Below are positions 1-4,909 of a DNA stretch of 5,146 nt, one piece after another. Location of the stretch: assembly GCF_046498435.1 (NCBI RefSeq), contig NZ_JAWOAR010000109.1, forward strand, positions 1 through 5,146, in the 5' to 3' direction. Position numbers and translations under genes: made by a program. Origin of the DNA: Longimonas sp046498435. GTDB lineage: Bacteria; Bacteroidota; Rhodothermia; Rhodothermales; Salinibacteraceae. How positions within the stretch are numbered: the stretch's first letter is position 1; every line of letters begins with the position of its first letter. Under the pieces are notes generated by a model. It ran no database searches, had not been told where the DNA came from, and was given only the letters and a program-made list of their open reading frames with translations.

Positions 1-192
1 GCACAGCCGTATTACACCCAGCACCCAGACGTGCGTTTCTGTTGATGCGGTGCCCCTACCACACGTAACGCGGGTGTTGCGGATAAGACTGCTGTGTCCC
101 TTCCACCTTGCATCCCCAGCGGCACGGACTTTGAGCGAAAAGCTGGATTCCGGATCGGCGGCTCCGGCACACGTTCCCCCGTCGGCGCGATG

Positions 193-206
193 AGGAGTAT
201 GCTCCT
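193..206. repeat. Small hairpin next to the twin-hairpin repeat
   Basis: AGGAG (193-197) and CTCCT (202-206) form a perfect 5-bp stem around a four-base loop. It lies about 30 nt beyond the 235-288 repeat on the same side as lplA's 3' end. It may be a further module of that repeat composite, since repeats of this general kind often come as strings of short stems. That link is an inference; this hairpin has no second copy in the window. Confidence 0.4.
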
Positions 207-234
207 GCCAGTTCCAATCCGACTATTGTCCCTC

Positions 235-288
235 CTCGTCGCAAGGCTCTGCCTTGTGACGCACTTATTCAGGGGCTCTGCCCCGTCC
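235..288 (-). repeat. Twin-hairpin GGCAGAGCC repeat, copy A
   Basis: Read on the minus strand, this 54-nt unit starts GGACGGGGC and ends GACGAG. The first hairpin is GGGGC-AGA-GCCCC (284 to 272). The second (261 to 237) has arms CGTC-A-CAAGGC and GCCTTG-C-GACG around an AGA loop, which gives 10 base pairs with one internal A-C mismatch. The unit aligns without gaps to 4704-4757 on the plus strand at 46 of 54 positions. It lies about 120 nt past the lplA stop codon, in lplA's sense orientation. It resembles the widespread interspersed bacterial repeats built around GGCAGAGCC, whose function is not known. It could act as a transcript-end structure, but it has no T-tract. Confidence 0.85.
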
Positions 289-407
289 AGGCTGCCTGTG
301 GACTCACCAAAAGATGGTCGGTATGATGCACGAGGAGATGTGTGCCACCCGAGCAGGAGAGCGAGCGGCACCGCTTCCCATGACAAACCGGTGTGTGAGC
401 AGAGCCA

Positions 408-1412
408 CTACGCCTCATCCCCTGCATACACCAGCGCCACAAAGCGGTCGCGGTCGAGGCCGCCGAAGTAGGCGCTTACGTCCACCTCGCTGAGCGCGTC
501 GTGCAGGGCCTCCGGACGGTAGGAGACGCCTTCGAGGTCGGCCTCCAGATCGTCCACCGCGCGGTGGCCCAGGAAGTCGCCGTAGATGGTGGCTTCGGTA
601 ATGCGTCCGTCATCGACCGAGAGCCGCACGTCGACCTCGCCCACATCGTCGAAGCGACGCGTGCGCTGCACATCGAACGCAGGCGAAGCGCCGTAATTCC
701 AGTCCCACGTGCGGTACTTCTCGTCGGCCAGGGTGCGGGCGGCGTTCCAGTCGGATTCGGTGGGCTCGTAGACGGTAACGTCCTGCTCTGCCTTGAATGT
801 GTCGAGCAGATGCGTGCGCAGATCCGCGACCGTAAAGGCGTCGTCCAGAAACTCGGCGATGTTCGCCACCCGGCTACGAGCAGACTTGTGACCCTTCGAC
901 TCAATCTTGCTTTGCTTTACGTTGAGGGCGTGGCTGACCTCGCTCAGATCACTGTCAAAGAGCAGCGTGCCGTGACTGAACATGCGCTTCCCGGTGGAAT
1001 ACTGCGCGTTGCCCGACACTTTACGATCGTTCACCACGATGTCGTTGCGCCCCTTGAGCTCAGCCGGTACACCCAGATCGTTCAGCGCGTGGATGACAGG
1101 CCGGGTAAAGTGCGTGAAATTGTTCAGGCGGTCGGGCGCATAGTCGGTGATGAAGCTGAAGTTCAGGTTGCCGGGATCGTGGTAGACCGCCCCGCCGCCC
1201 GACACACGTCGCACCACGTGGATGTCGTTGGCCTCCACATACGCCGCGTTGATCTCTTCAAGTGTATTCTGGTTGCGCCCAATGATAATCGACGGCTCGT
1301 TCACGTAGAAGAGCACGTAATCCTCGTCGTTGGGAAAGGTGCGCAGCACGTGCTCTTCGAGCGCCAGGTTGAGCGTGGGGTCGTGTATGGGCGTCGTATC
1401 CAGGTAGCGCAT
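408..1412 (-). CDS. lplA: Lipoate-protein ligase A
   Basis: This cytoplasmic enzyme activates lipoate with ATP to lipoyl-AMP and transfers it to a lysine on lipoyl domains (2-oxoacid dehydrogenase E2 subunits and glycine cleavage H protein). From the start chosen here the product is 334 residues, against 338 for E. coli LplA. Visible family motifs are the lipoate-binding RRVSGGGAVYHD at 68-79, GRND at 121-124, and DRKVSGNA at 129-136 with the catalytic lysine at 131. The C-terminal accessory domain is present, with its WDWNYGASPAF signature at 236-246, so this is a complete two-domain LplA. The frame stays open upstream to 1592, but the ATG at 1412 begins exactly at MRYLDTTPIHDPTLNLALEE, where family homology starts. 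Earlier starts would run into the upstream membrane-protease gene. No Shine-Dalgarno is seen; CCTCCCTT precedes the ATG. The stop is TAG. The protein is rich in Asp and Glu, as in halophiles. Confidence 0.95.
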   Translation of the reverse strand: MRYLDTTPIHDPTLNLALEEHVLRTFPNDEDYVLFYVNEPSIIIGRNQNTLEEINAAYVEANDIHVVRRVSGGGAVYHDPGNLNFSFITDYAPDRLNNFTHFTRPVIHALNDLGVPAELKGRNDIVVNDRKVSGNAQYSTGKRMFSHGTLLFDSDLSEVSHALNVKQSKIESKGHKSARSRVANIAEFLDDAFTVADLRTHLLDTFKAEQDVTVYEPTESDWNAARTLADEKYRTWDWNYGASPAFDVQRTRRFDDVGEVDVRLSVDDGRITEATIYGDFLGHRAVDDLEADLEGVSYRPEALHDALSEVDVSAYFGGLDRDRFVALVYAGDEA

Positions 1413-1454
1413 AAGGGAGGCGAAGGGAATCGGTTGCACAATAGTGAACGGCAG

Positions 1455-1460
1455 ATTATC
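1455..1460 (-). promoter_or_regulatory. Possible -10 element upstream of lplA
   Basis: On the minus strand the 109-nt gap before lplA contains GATAAT, five of six matches to TATAAT, about 40 nt before the ATG. No good -35 hexamer lies 16-18 nt further upstream. lplA may therefore either have its own weak promoter here or be read through from the M50B-like gene on the same strand. The evidence is weak. Confidence 0.2.
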
Positions 1461-1521
1461 ACGTACATGGATGGATACACAGGCGCGTGGTTTCCACAGC
1501 GGGAGGGGCGCGACATCTCCT

Positions 1522-2442
1522 TCACACTGTGCCGGATGCACCATCGAAGGGCGTTTGCGAGCGGCGTCCGTAGTGGCGTAGCGCGCCAGCAATCACGAGC
1601 AGGCTAAGCAGTCCCCACGCCACGGCCCAGACCTCTGCGGGCAGCCCGGTGAGCCCGGCCATGGTGGCGGCGTCGTTATGGGCATGGCCCGAGCGGGTGA
1701 GCGTCCACAGCGTCAGGATGCTGTTGAGTCCGTCGAGTGCGAGTTGCACGCCCAGAAAGATGACGGTGCCCTGCTGCCAGCGCGGCGGAGCGTACGCGGC
1801 CACGCTCCACAGCACCAGCGCCATGAGTCCGCCCACGGCCCAGGCCAGCAGTCCACCTGTGATGAACATGTAGGCGAGGGCCCCGCCCATGAGTGCAAGC
1901 CCGGCGAAGAGGGCCAGGCGGCGGGACCATGAGCGCGCCGGCCTGCGGGGGGAGGTAATGGCAGTGCTATGAAGCGCAGCCTGTGCCTGCGAGCCGGATG
2001 TGCGGGCGTAGGAACACATCAGGAGGCCCGAGACGAACGCTCCGAAAGCCAGCAACGATGCTCCGTATCCACTAAAAAACGCCGTCACGATAAGCAGCCC
2101 GCCTGCGGTAGACCACAGCGCGGTGCGCACGCGGGTTGCTTGCGTGCCAGCTACAAGGAGCGCCGCACCGACCACCACCGAGGCCAGGTAACCGGCCGGC
2201 GTCGCAATGAGGCGCACACCGCCGCGATAGCTGACGTAACCGCTGGTGTCCAGGCGGATGACAAACTGCTCCACCGAGCCGCCCGTCACGACTGCGGCCA
2301 GGGCGTGCCCGGCTTCGTGGATGAACGTGCCAACGAGGTCGAACGGGTAGATGAGCCACATGCCGTAGGGCACCAGCATGCACGCCGCCACTACGGCCAT
2401 GGCGGCGAGGAGCATCTTTCGGGCCGTTGAATGGGAGGCCAT
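1522..2442 (-). CDS. M50B-like membrane metalloprotease
   Basis: This is a predicted multi-pass inner-membrane protein of 306 residues with the zinc-binding signature HEAGHA at 42-47 (His42 and His46 as ligands, Glu43 as catalytic base). The signature directly follows the first membrane segment (about 12-32). Other hydrophobic segments lie near 79-99, 107-145, 175-218, 226-247 and 268-288. The GGSVEQFVIRLDTSGYVSYRGG stretch (54-75, ending in GG) and the HNDAATMAGLTGLPAEVWAV tract (254-273) match what I recall of the peptidase M50B-like family (Pfam Peptidase_M50B). The likely second-site acid is Asp237 or Asp257, which I cannot decide. Substrate and role are unknown; better-studied site-2 proteases cleave membrane-bound regulators, but that should not be assumed. 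A basic cytosolic linker (165-175, RRPARSWSRR) splits the protein. The ATG at 2442 is the first available and is preceded by the pyrimidine-rich GTCTCGCT; an ATG at codon 10 is an alternative. lplA follows 109 nt downstream on the same strand. Confidence 0.85.
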   Translation of the reverse strand: MASHSTARKMLLAAMAVVAACMLVPYGMWLIYPFDLVGTFIHEAGHALAAVVTGGSVEQFVIRLDTSGYVSYRGGVRLIATPAGYLASVVVGAALLVAGTQATRVRTALWSTAGGLLIVTAFFSGYGASLLAFGAFVSGLLMCSYARTSGSQAQAALHSTAITSPRRPARSWSRRLALFAGLALMGGALAYMFITGGLLAWAVGGLMALVLWSVAAYAPPRWQQGTVIFLGVQLALDGLNSILTLWTLTRSGHAHNDAATMAGLTGLPAEVWAVAWGLLSLLVIAGALRHYGRRSQTPFDGASGTV

Positions 2443-2681
2443 AGCGAGACGGATTCAGGGAGAACGTGACAGATGCTGCGGTAGGATGCGCTGTAGCGCG
2501 CGGTTCTACAAACCCCAGAGGCTTCACGGCGTTCAGCATGCCCCCTTGGACGGGGCGTATCTCCGAACCAGCCCCACACTGCAAGTCATCCGCACGCTTC
2601 CGCACCCCGGTAGCGCTTGTGGGGAAACGTTCCGTATGCTATGTGCTGCGCATTCCTGTTAAGCATCCGCCCCATCTGCTC
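2443..2681. promoter_or_regulatory. Divergent intergenic region, M50B-like gene / spmA
   Basis: This 239-nt gap lies between two genes pointing away from each other, so it should hold promoters for both. An imperfect palindrome occupies 2481-2509: an inner GCGCT-GT-AGCGC (2488-2499) is flanked by GTAG (2481-2484) and CTAC (2506-2509). The spmA frame is open back to 2466, but the translation before 2682 is not membrane-protein-like and shows no family similarity, so it is treated as non-coding. Confidence 0.5.
2617..2645 (+). promoter_or_regulatory. Possible promoter for spmA
   Basis: TTGTGG at 2617-2622 and TATGTG at 2640-2645 are separated by 17 nt, giving a rough sigma-70-like arrangement about 37 nt before the spmA ATG. 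Both hexamers are poor matches, and housekeeping promoters in Bacteroidota often differ from the E. coli consensus, so this is only a candidate. Confidence 0.2.
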
Positions 2682-3653
2682 ATGCTCAACTACATCTGGG
2701 CCGGGCTGATTATTTTCAGTCTGGTGTTTGCCCTTTCGACCGACGTGCAGGAGCTGTCGTCCGATCGCTACCGCAACGGCGACGCGTTCGAGGTTACGGT
2801 GTCCTTCCCGGAGGAATACAACGCCGACGCTCGCCGTCAGCCGGTGACGGTGCACCTCGACACCACCGCGTTTCAGGCGTTCTATCCGGATGCCGCCTCG
2901 CCCGACGCGCGCTACGACGGTGAGCTCGTGCAGACGCAAGACGGCGATCAGGTCGTGCTCGGCAGCGATACGGAGCTGCCGCAGCCCTGGCAAGATATGC
3001 GCGATTTCTACGGCGACGAGACCAGCGATCCGATTCGCGCCGAGGCCCAGCTTACCGATAGGCCAGGAACGGCGGTGCAGGCGCGCCTCACGTTTGAGCC
3101 GGTTCATTTTCGGAAGCTGAACGATATTGCCGCGGCCGCACTCGACTTTGCGGAGACTGCCGCCTCGCTGGCGCTGGGACTCATTGGCGTGCTGGCGCTG
3201 GTGCTGGGCCTTCTCAAGATTGGCGAGGAGGGCGGTCTCATCCACTCGCTTACGCGCTTTGTGCAGCCGGTGCTGCGCCCGCTCTTCCCAGAGCTGCCGA
3301 AAGATCACCCGGCCATGGGCACGATTGCGCTGAATCTGCTGGCGAATGTGTTTGGGCTTGGCAACGCCGCCACGCCGCTCGGCATCAAGGCAATGGAGGA
3401 TTTGCAGAAAGAGAACCCGTCGGAGGAAACCGCGACCAACGCGATGGTGATGCTGCTGGCGCTGAATACGTCGAGCGTGCAACTGGTGCCGCCGGTGCTG
3501 CTCATTGCGATTATGGGCCTGCAGGTGAACGAACTGGTGTTCTCGATTGCGCTGGCTACAGCCTGCACCACGGTGGCCGGCATTGCGGGTGCGGTGCTGC
3601 TTAGCCGGATGAAACGCTTTGCCGACTCCAACCCGATGAACAACTCCTCATAG
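2682..3653 (+). CDS. spmA: SpmA-family Gate-domain membrane protein with insertion
   Basis: This is a 323-residue membrane protein homologous to Bacillus spore maturation protein A (196 residues), a 'Gate'/nucleoside-recognition domain family. Start MLNYIWAGLIIFSLVFAL matches the first membrane helix of SpmA, so ATG 2682 is chosen over the upstream open frame from 2466. Family motifs are LGLLKIGEEGGL (175-186), LFPELPKDHPAMG (201-213) and the near-invariant FGLGNAATPLGIKAME (224-239). Further membrane segments lie near 160-180, 258-280 and 284-307. Residues of roughly 21-145 form an extra hydrophilic, acidic region with short beta-type stretches, absent from Bacillus SpmA. By position after the first helix it should lie outside the cytoplasmic membrane. 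SpmA and SpmB work together in Bacillus spore-core dehydration. Here the role is unknown, since nothing else suggests sporulation; transport or export of a small solute is possible. spmB follows after 50 nt. Confidence 0.93.
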   Translation: MLNYIWAGLIIFSLVFALSTDVQELSSDRYRNGDAFEVTVSFPEEYNADARRQPVTVHLDTTAFQAFYPDAASPDARYDGELVQTQDGDQVVLGSDTELPQPWQDMRDFYGDETSDPIRAEAQLTDRPGTAVQARLTFEPVHFRKLNDIAAAALDFAETAASLALGLIGVLALVLGLLKIGEEGGLIHSLTRFVQPVLRPLFPELPKDHPAMGTIALNLLANVFGLGNAATPLGIKAMEDLQKENPSEETATNAMVMLLALNTSSVQLVPPVLLIAIMGLQVNELVFSIALATACTTVAGIAGAVLLSRMKRFADSNPMNNSS

Positions 3654-3703
3654 AGAAAATCCGCTCTGTATCCCTCTGTTTTATAACGTAATAGCGATAT
3701 TCT
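3654..3703 (+). promoter_or_regulatory. AT-rich spmA-spmB spacer
   Basis: The 50-nt spacer is visibly more AT-rich than the genes around it and contains TATAAC at 3682-3687, a weak -10-like hexamer with no matching -35. It has no Shine-Dalgarno; GATATTCT precedes the spmB ATG. Co-transcription with spmA is the simplest reading, and an internal promoter is possible. Confidence 0.25.
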
Positions 3704-4252
3704 ATGCTTGAGACGATTCGCAGCATTGTTAGCATCCTCTCGTATTTTGTGCTTCCGGCGATTCTGGTCGGTTTCCCGCTGTACGGCCTGATTAAGGGCG
3801 TGCGGGTCTACGAGGTCTTTGTGGAGGGCGCAAAAGAAGGCTTCGACATCGCCGTGATGATCATTCCGTACCTGGTGGCCATTCTGTTTGCAATTGGAAT
3901 GTTTCGGGCATCGGGGGCGATGGACTTTCTGGTGGATACGCTCGACCCGGTGCTGGCGTGGGTTGGTATTCCGGCGGAGGTGCTGCCCATGGCAATTATG
4001 CGTCCGCTTACGGGATCCGGGTCGGCGGCGCTCGTGGCGGATATGGTGGCGCAGTATGGCGAGGATGCGCTCATCGTGAAGATGGTAGCGACGATGTTTG
4101 GTTCGACCGAAACCACGTTTTACGTAATTGCGGTGTATTTTGGCGCGGTTAACATCCGAAAGACGCGGCATGCGGTGCCTGCAGGGCTGTTTGCGGATGC
4201 TGTGGGCGTGATTGCTTCGGTGTATGTGGTGCGCCTGCTCTTTGGGGGATGA
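3704..4252 (+). CDS. spmB: SpmB-family Gate-domain membrane protein
   Basis: The product has 182 residues, close to Bacillus SpmB (about 178), so it appears complete. It is a second Gate/nucleoside-recognition protein and the expected partner of SpmA. Hydrophobic segments lie near 10-30, 48-67, 84-98 and 160-180, with shorter ones between. Conserved family motifs are RPLTGSGSAAL (100-110), GSTETTFYVIAVYFG (133-147) and RHAVPAGLFAD (155-165). The small-residue and Thr/Ser-rich loops resemble the substrate-facing elements of this fold in nucleoside transporters, although transport by SpmB has not been shown as far as I know. Many Bacteroidota carry spmA and spmB fused in one gene, whereas here they are separate and adjacent as in Bacillus. 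The stop is TGA at 4250-4252. No canonical terminator follows; a long hairpin lies 80 nt downstream. Confidence 0.94.
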   Translation: MLETIRSIVSILSYFVLPAILVGFPLYGLIKGVRVYEVFVEGAKEGFDIAVMIIPYLVAILFAIGMFRASGAMDFLVDTLDPVLAWVGIPAEVLPMAIMRPLTGSGSAALVADMVAQYGEDALIVKMVATMFGSTETTFYVIAVYFGAVNIRKTRHAVPAGLFADAVGVIASVYVVRLLFGG

Positions 4253-4291
4253 TGCACATCTGTAGTACAGTTCCACAGTGTACGTAGGGAC

Positions 4292-4303
4292 ACGGCGCGC
4301 CGT
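4292..4303. repeat. Perfect 12-nt palindrome
   Basis: ACGGCGCGCCGT is self-complementary. The flanks (GTAGGGAC before, TGTATC after) look like a decayed longer palindrome in which GGGAC would once have paired with GTCCC. It may be a remnant of a palindromic repeat whose right arm has drifted. Confidence 0.5.
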
Positions 4304-4331
4304 TGTATCTGTTTGGCGCGATTCAATGGCC

Positions 4332-4376
4332 GCCCGGGATATTCTTCCGACAGCTGTCGGAATACTGACCCCGGGC
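4332..4376 (+). repeat. Long nested hairpin downstream of spmB
   Basis: Outer arms GCCCGGG (4332-4338) and CCCGGGC (4370-4376) enclose the perfect 18-nt palindrome TTCCGACAGCTGTCGGAA (4345-4362). The asymmetric spacers (six and seven nt) can pair partly: TATT at 4340-4343 can join AATA at 4361-4364 if three bases bulge. The inner palindrome could also be a binding site for a dimeric regulator. Its place 80 nt after the spmB stop suggests an mRNA 3'-end structure, but the following TAAGGAG has no U-run, so a classical intrinsic terminator is unlikely. Confidence 0.7.
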
Positions 4377-4383
4377 TAAGGAG

Positions 4384-4426
4384 CGGCACGATGTGAGTCA
4401 AACCCATAGCCGGGTAACCTGTGCCG
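4384..4426. repeat. Imperfect stem-loop
   Basis: CGGCAC (4384-4389) pairs with GTGCCG (4421-4426), and inside it ACCC (4402-4405) pairs with GGGT (4412-4415). The stems are short and the loops large, so stability is uncertain. Confidence 0.35.
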
Positions 4427-4454
4427 AACCCTGTCGGTACCGCTTGCATCCCCG

Positions 4455-4473
4455 GCGATCTGTGGCACATCGC
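4455..4473. repeat. Short stem-loop
   Basis: GCGAT (4455-4459) pairs with ATCGC (4469-4473) around a nine-base loop. It is weak alone and recorded as part of the hairpin-rich tract. Confidence 0.3.
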
Positions 4474-4520
4474 TAAACGCGTACATGCTCTGTGTCGTCA
4501 CGAGATCATATCGCGCCGCA

Positions 4521-4672
4521 GGTCATCCTGACGCCGCTAGGCGGAAGGATCTCAGCGCCATCCCCACAGGCTCGCCACGCCCGGTGCGCGTAGGGTGCAC
4601 CTCGTGGCCACTGAGCAGCAGGCCCCCCGACCGCAGGGGGCTGAGATGCTTCACTTCGTTAGGAGTTACGCA
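4521..4672 (+). repeat. Composite inverted-arm repeat with three internal hairpins
   Basis: The left part is a GTCATCCTGA...AAGGATCT-type interspersed repeat. It forms hairpin 4525-4550: ATCCT and CGCC pair with GGCG and AGGAT around a GCTA loop, with opposed GA/GA bases between the two stem blocks. The right arm from 4640 (GCTGAGATGCTTC) is an inverted diverged copy of the left arm: the complement of 4544-4556 is GCTGAGATCCTTC, a match at 12 of 13 positions. Two further hairpins lie between. In 4574-4608, GCCACG and GGTGC pair with GCACC and CGTGGC. In 4619-4643, CAG and CCCCC pair with GGGGG and CTG across one bulged G. The right end overlaps the neighbouring MITE-like element. It is probably a non-autonomous repeat, and a structured RNA is not excluded. 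Confidence 0.65.
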
Positions 4673-4790
4673 CTTGACCCGAGAGGCGTCATTTCCTGCC
4701 TTAGGACGGGGCGGAGCCCCTAAACGACGGCGTCACGAGGCAGAGCCTCGCGACGAGATGACATTCGTAAGCGGCAACTGCGTAAGTCCT
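4661..4790. mobile_element. MITE-like element with 16-bp terminal inverted repeats
   Basis: The left end AGGAGTTACGCACTTG (4661-4676) and the complement of the right end, AGGACTTACGCAGTTG (4790-4775), match at 14 of 16 positions. Inside, GTCATTTC (4688-4695) can pair with GAGATGAC (4755-4762) at seven of eight positions, and within that lies the twin-hairpin repeat copy B. The 130-bp length, terminal inverted repeats and lack of coding capacity are typical of a miniature inverted-repeat transposable element. From memory, AGGACTTACGC-like ends occur on some IS families and MITEs, but I cannot name the parent element from this sequence. No clear target-site duplication flanks it, so the insertion may be old, or the repeat may move by another route. 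Confidence 0.65.
4704..4757 (+). repeat. Twin-hairpin GGCAGAGCC repeat, copy B
   Basis: This is the second copy of the 54-nt unit, in opposite genomic orientation to 235-288. The first hairpin is GGGGC-GGA-GCCCC (4708-4720). The second (4731-4755) has arms CGTC-A-CGAGGC and GCCTCG-C-GACG around AGA. Of the eight differences from copy A, two form one exchanged base pair in the second stem (A-T in A, G-C in B). The other six fall in the first loop or in the bases linking the two stems. This copy is wholly inside the 4661-4790 element and reads in spmB's sense direction. Confidence 0.85.
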
Positions 4791-4909
4791 GAAGATTAAG
4801 AGGTAGCGGTTCAATGCTAAGTGATGGAAGGAATGGACCTGTAGCCGGAGACTGAGAATGCATTGTGCTATACATCTGACCGCTGTTGAACATACCGAAA
4901 TGCTTTTTT

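Larger units (their letters stand above)
1..407. other. Non-coding flank downstream of lplA
   Basis: No reading frame here resembles a known protein, and the open frames on both strands have low-complexity Arg/Ser/Pro-rich translations typical of GC-rich shadow frames. Small stem-loops are present: CCGGA at 150-154 pairs with TCCGG at 163-167, AGGAG at 193-197 pairs with CTCCT at 202-206, and a 54-nt twin-hairpin repeat covers 235-288. AGCGG at 364-368 and CCGCT at 371-375 are complementary but leave only two loop bases. I see no hairpin followed by a T-run that would be a canonical terminator for lplA, and no tRNA or recognisable ncRNA. Positions 1-100 may belong to a further intergenic or repeat region continuing to the left. 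Confidence 0.6.
4253..4909. other. Non-coding hairpin- and repeat-rich tract
   Basis: About 650 nt between spmB and the nrfD-like gene carry no supportable gene. Open frames here (such as the one from 4485 to 4799) run straight through repeats and translate into low-complexity Arg/Pro/Ser sequence. Instead there is a succession of hairpins and repeat modules, listed separately: 4292-4303, 4332-4376, 4384-4426, 4455-4473, 4521-4672 and 4661-4790. Positions 4791-4909 show no strong structure, apart from GTTCAA at 4809-4814 and its complement TTGAAC at 4886-4891, and should contain the promoter of the downstream gene. Confidence 0.65.

Noticed and set aside
12..471. Overlapping open frames on both strands at the left end
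   Set aside because: They pass through hairpins and the 54-nt repeat, and the translations are Arg/Ser/Pro-rich with no recognisable motif.
1413..1592. N-terminal extension of lplA from the ATG at 1592
   Set aside because: It would overlap the 3' end of the M50B-like gene, and the added 60 residues do not resemble LplA, which already has normal length from 1412.
501..1607. Long plus-strand open frame antisense to lplA
   Set aside because: It mirrors a real lplA with all catalytic motifs on the minus strand. Its His/Arg/Val-rich translation resembles no family and is typical of antisense frames in GC-rich genes.
2466..2681. N-terminal extension of spmA from the ATG at 2466
   Set aside because: The 72 extra residues are Pro/Arg/Cys-rich with no family similarity and would occupy most of the divergent promoter region. 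The SpmA-like sequence begins exactly at ATG 2682.
3305..4276. Long minus-strand open frame across spmA and spmB
   Set aside because: It spans two well-supported plus-strand genes and their spacer, and has a low-complexity His/Arg/Asn translation without domains.
4443..4453. CTTGCATCCCC shared with 107-117
   Set aside because: An 11-nt exact match is expected several times by chance in a window this size, and similarity does not extend beyond it.
4606..4613. GGCCACTG resembling the B12-box of cobalamin riboswitches
   Set aside because: The rest of the riboswitch core is missing, and the bases are explained by the stem 4574-4608. No vitamin B12 gene follows.
4485..4799. Plus-strand 104-codon open frame in the spmB-nrfD gap
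   Set aside because: It runs through the inverted-arm repeat and the MITE-like element, so its translation is repeat-derived and shows no protein-like pattern.
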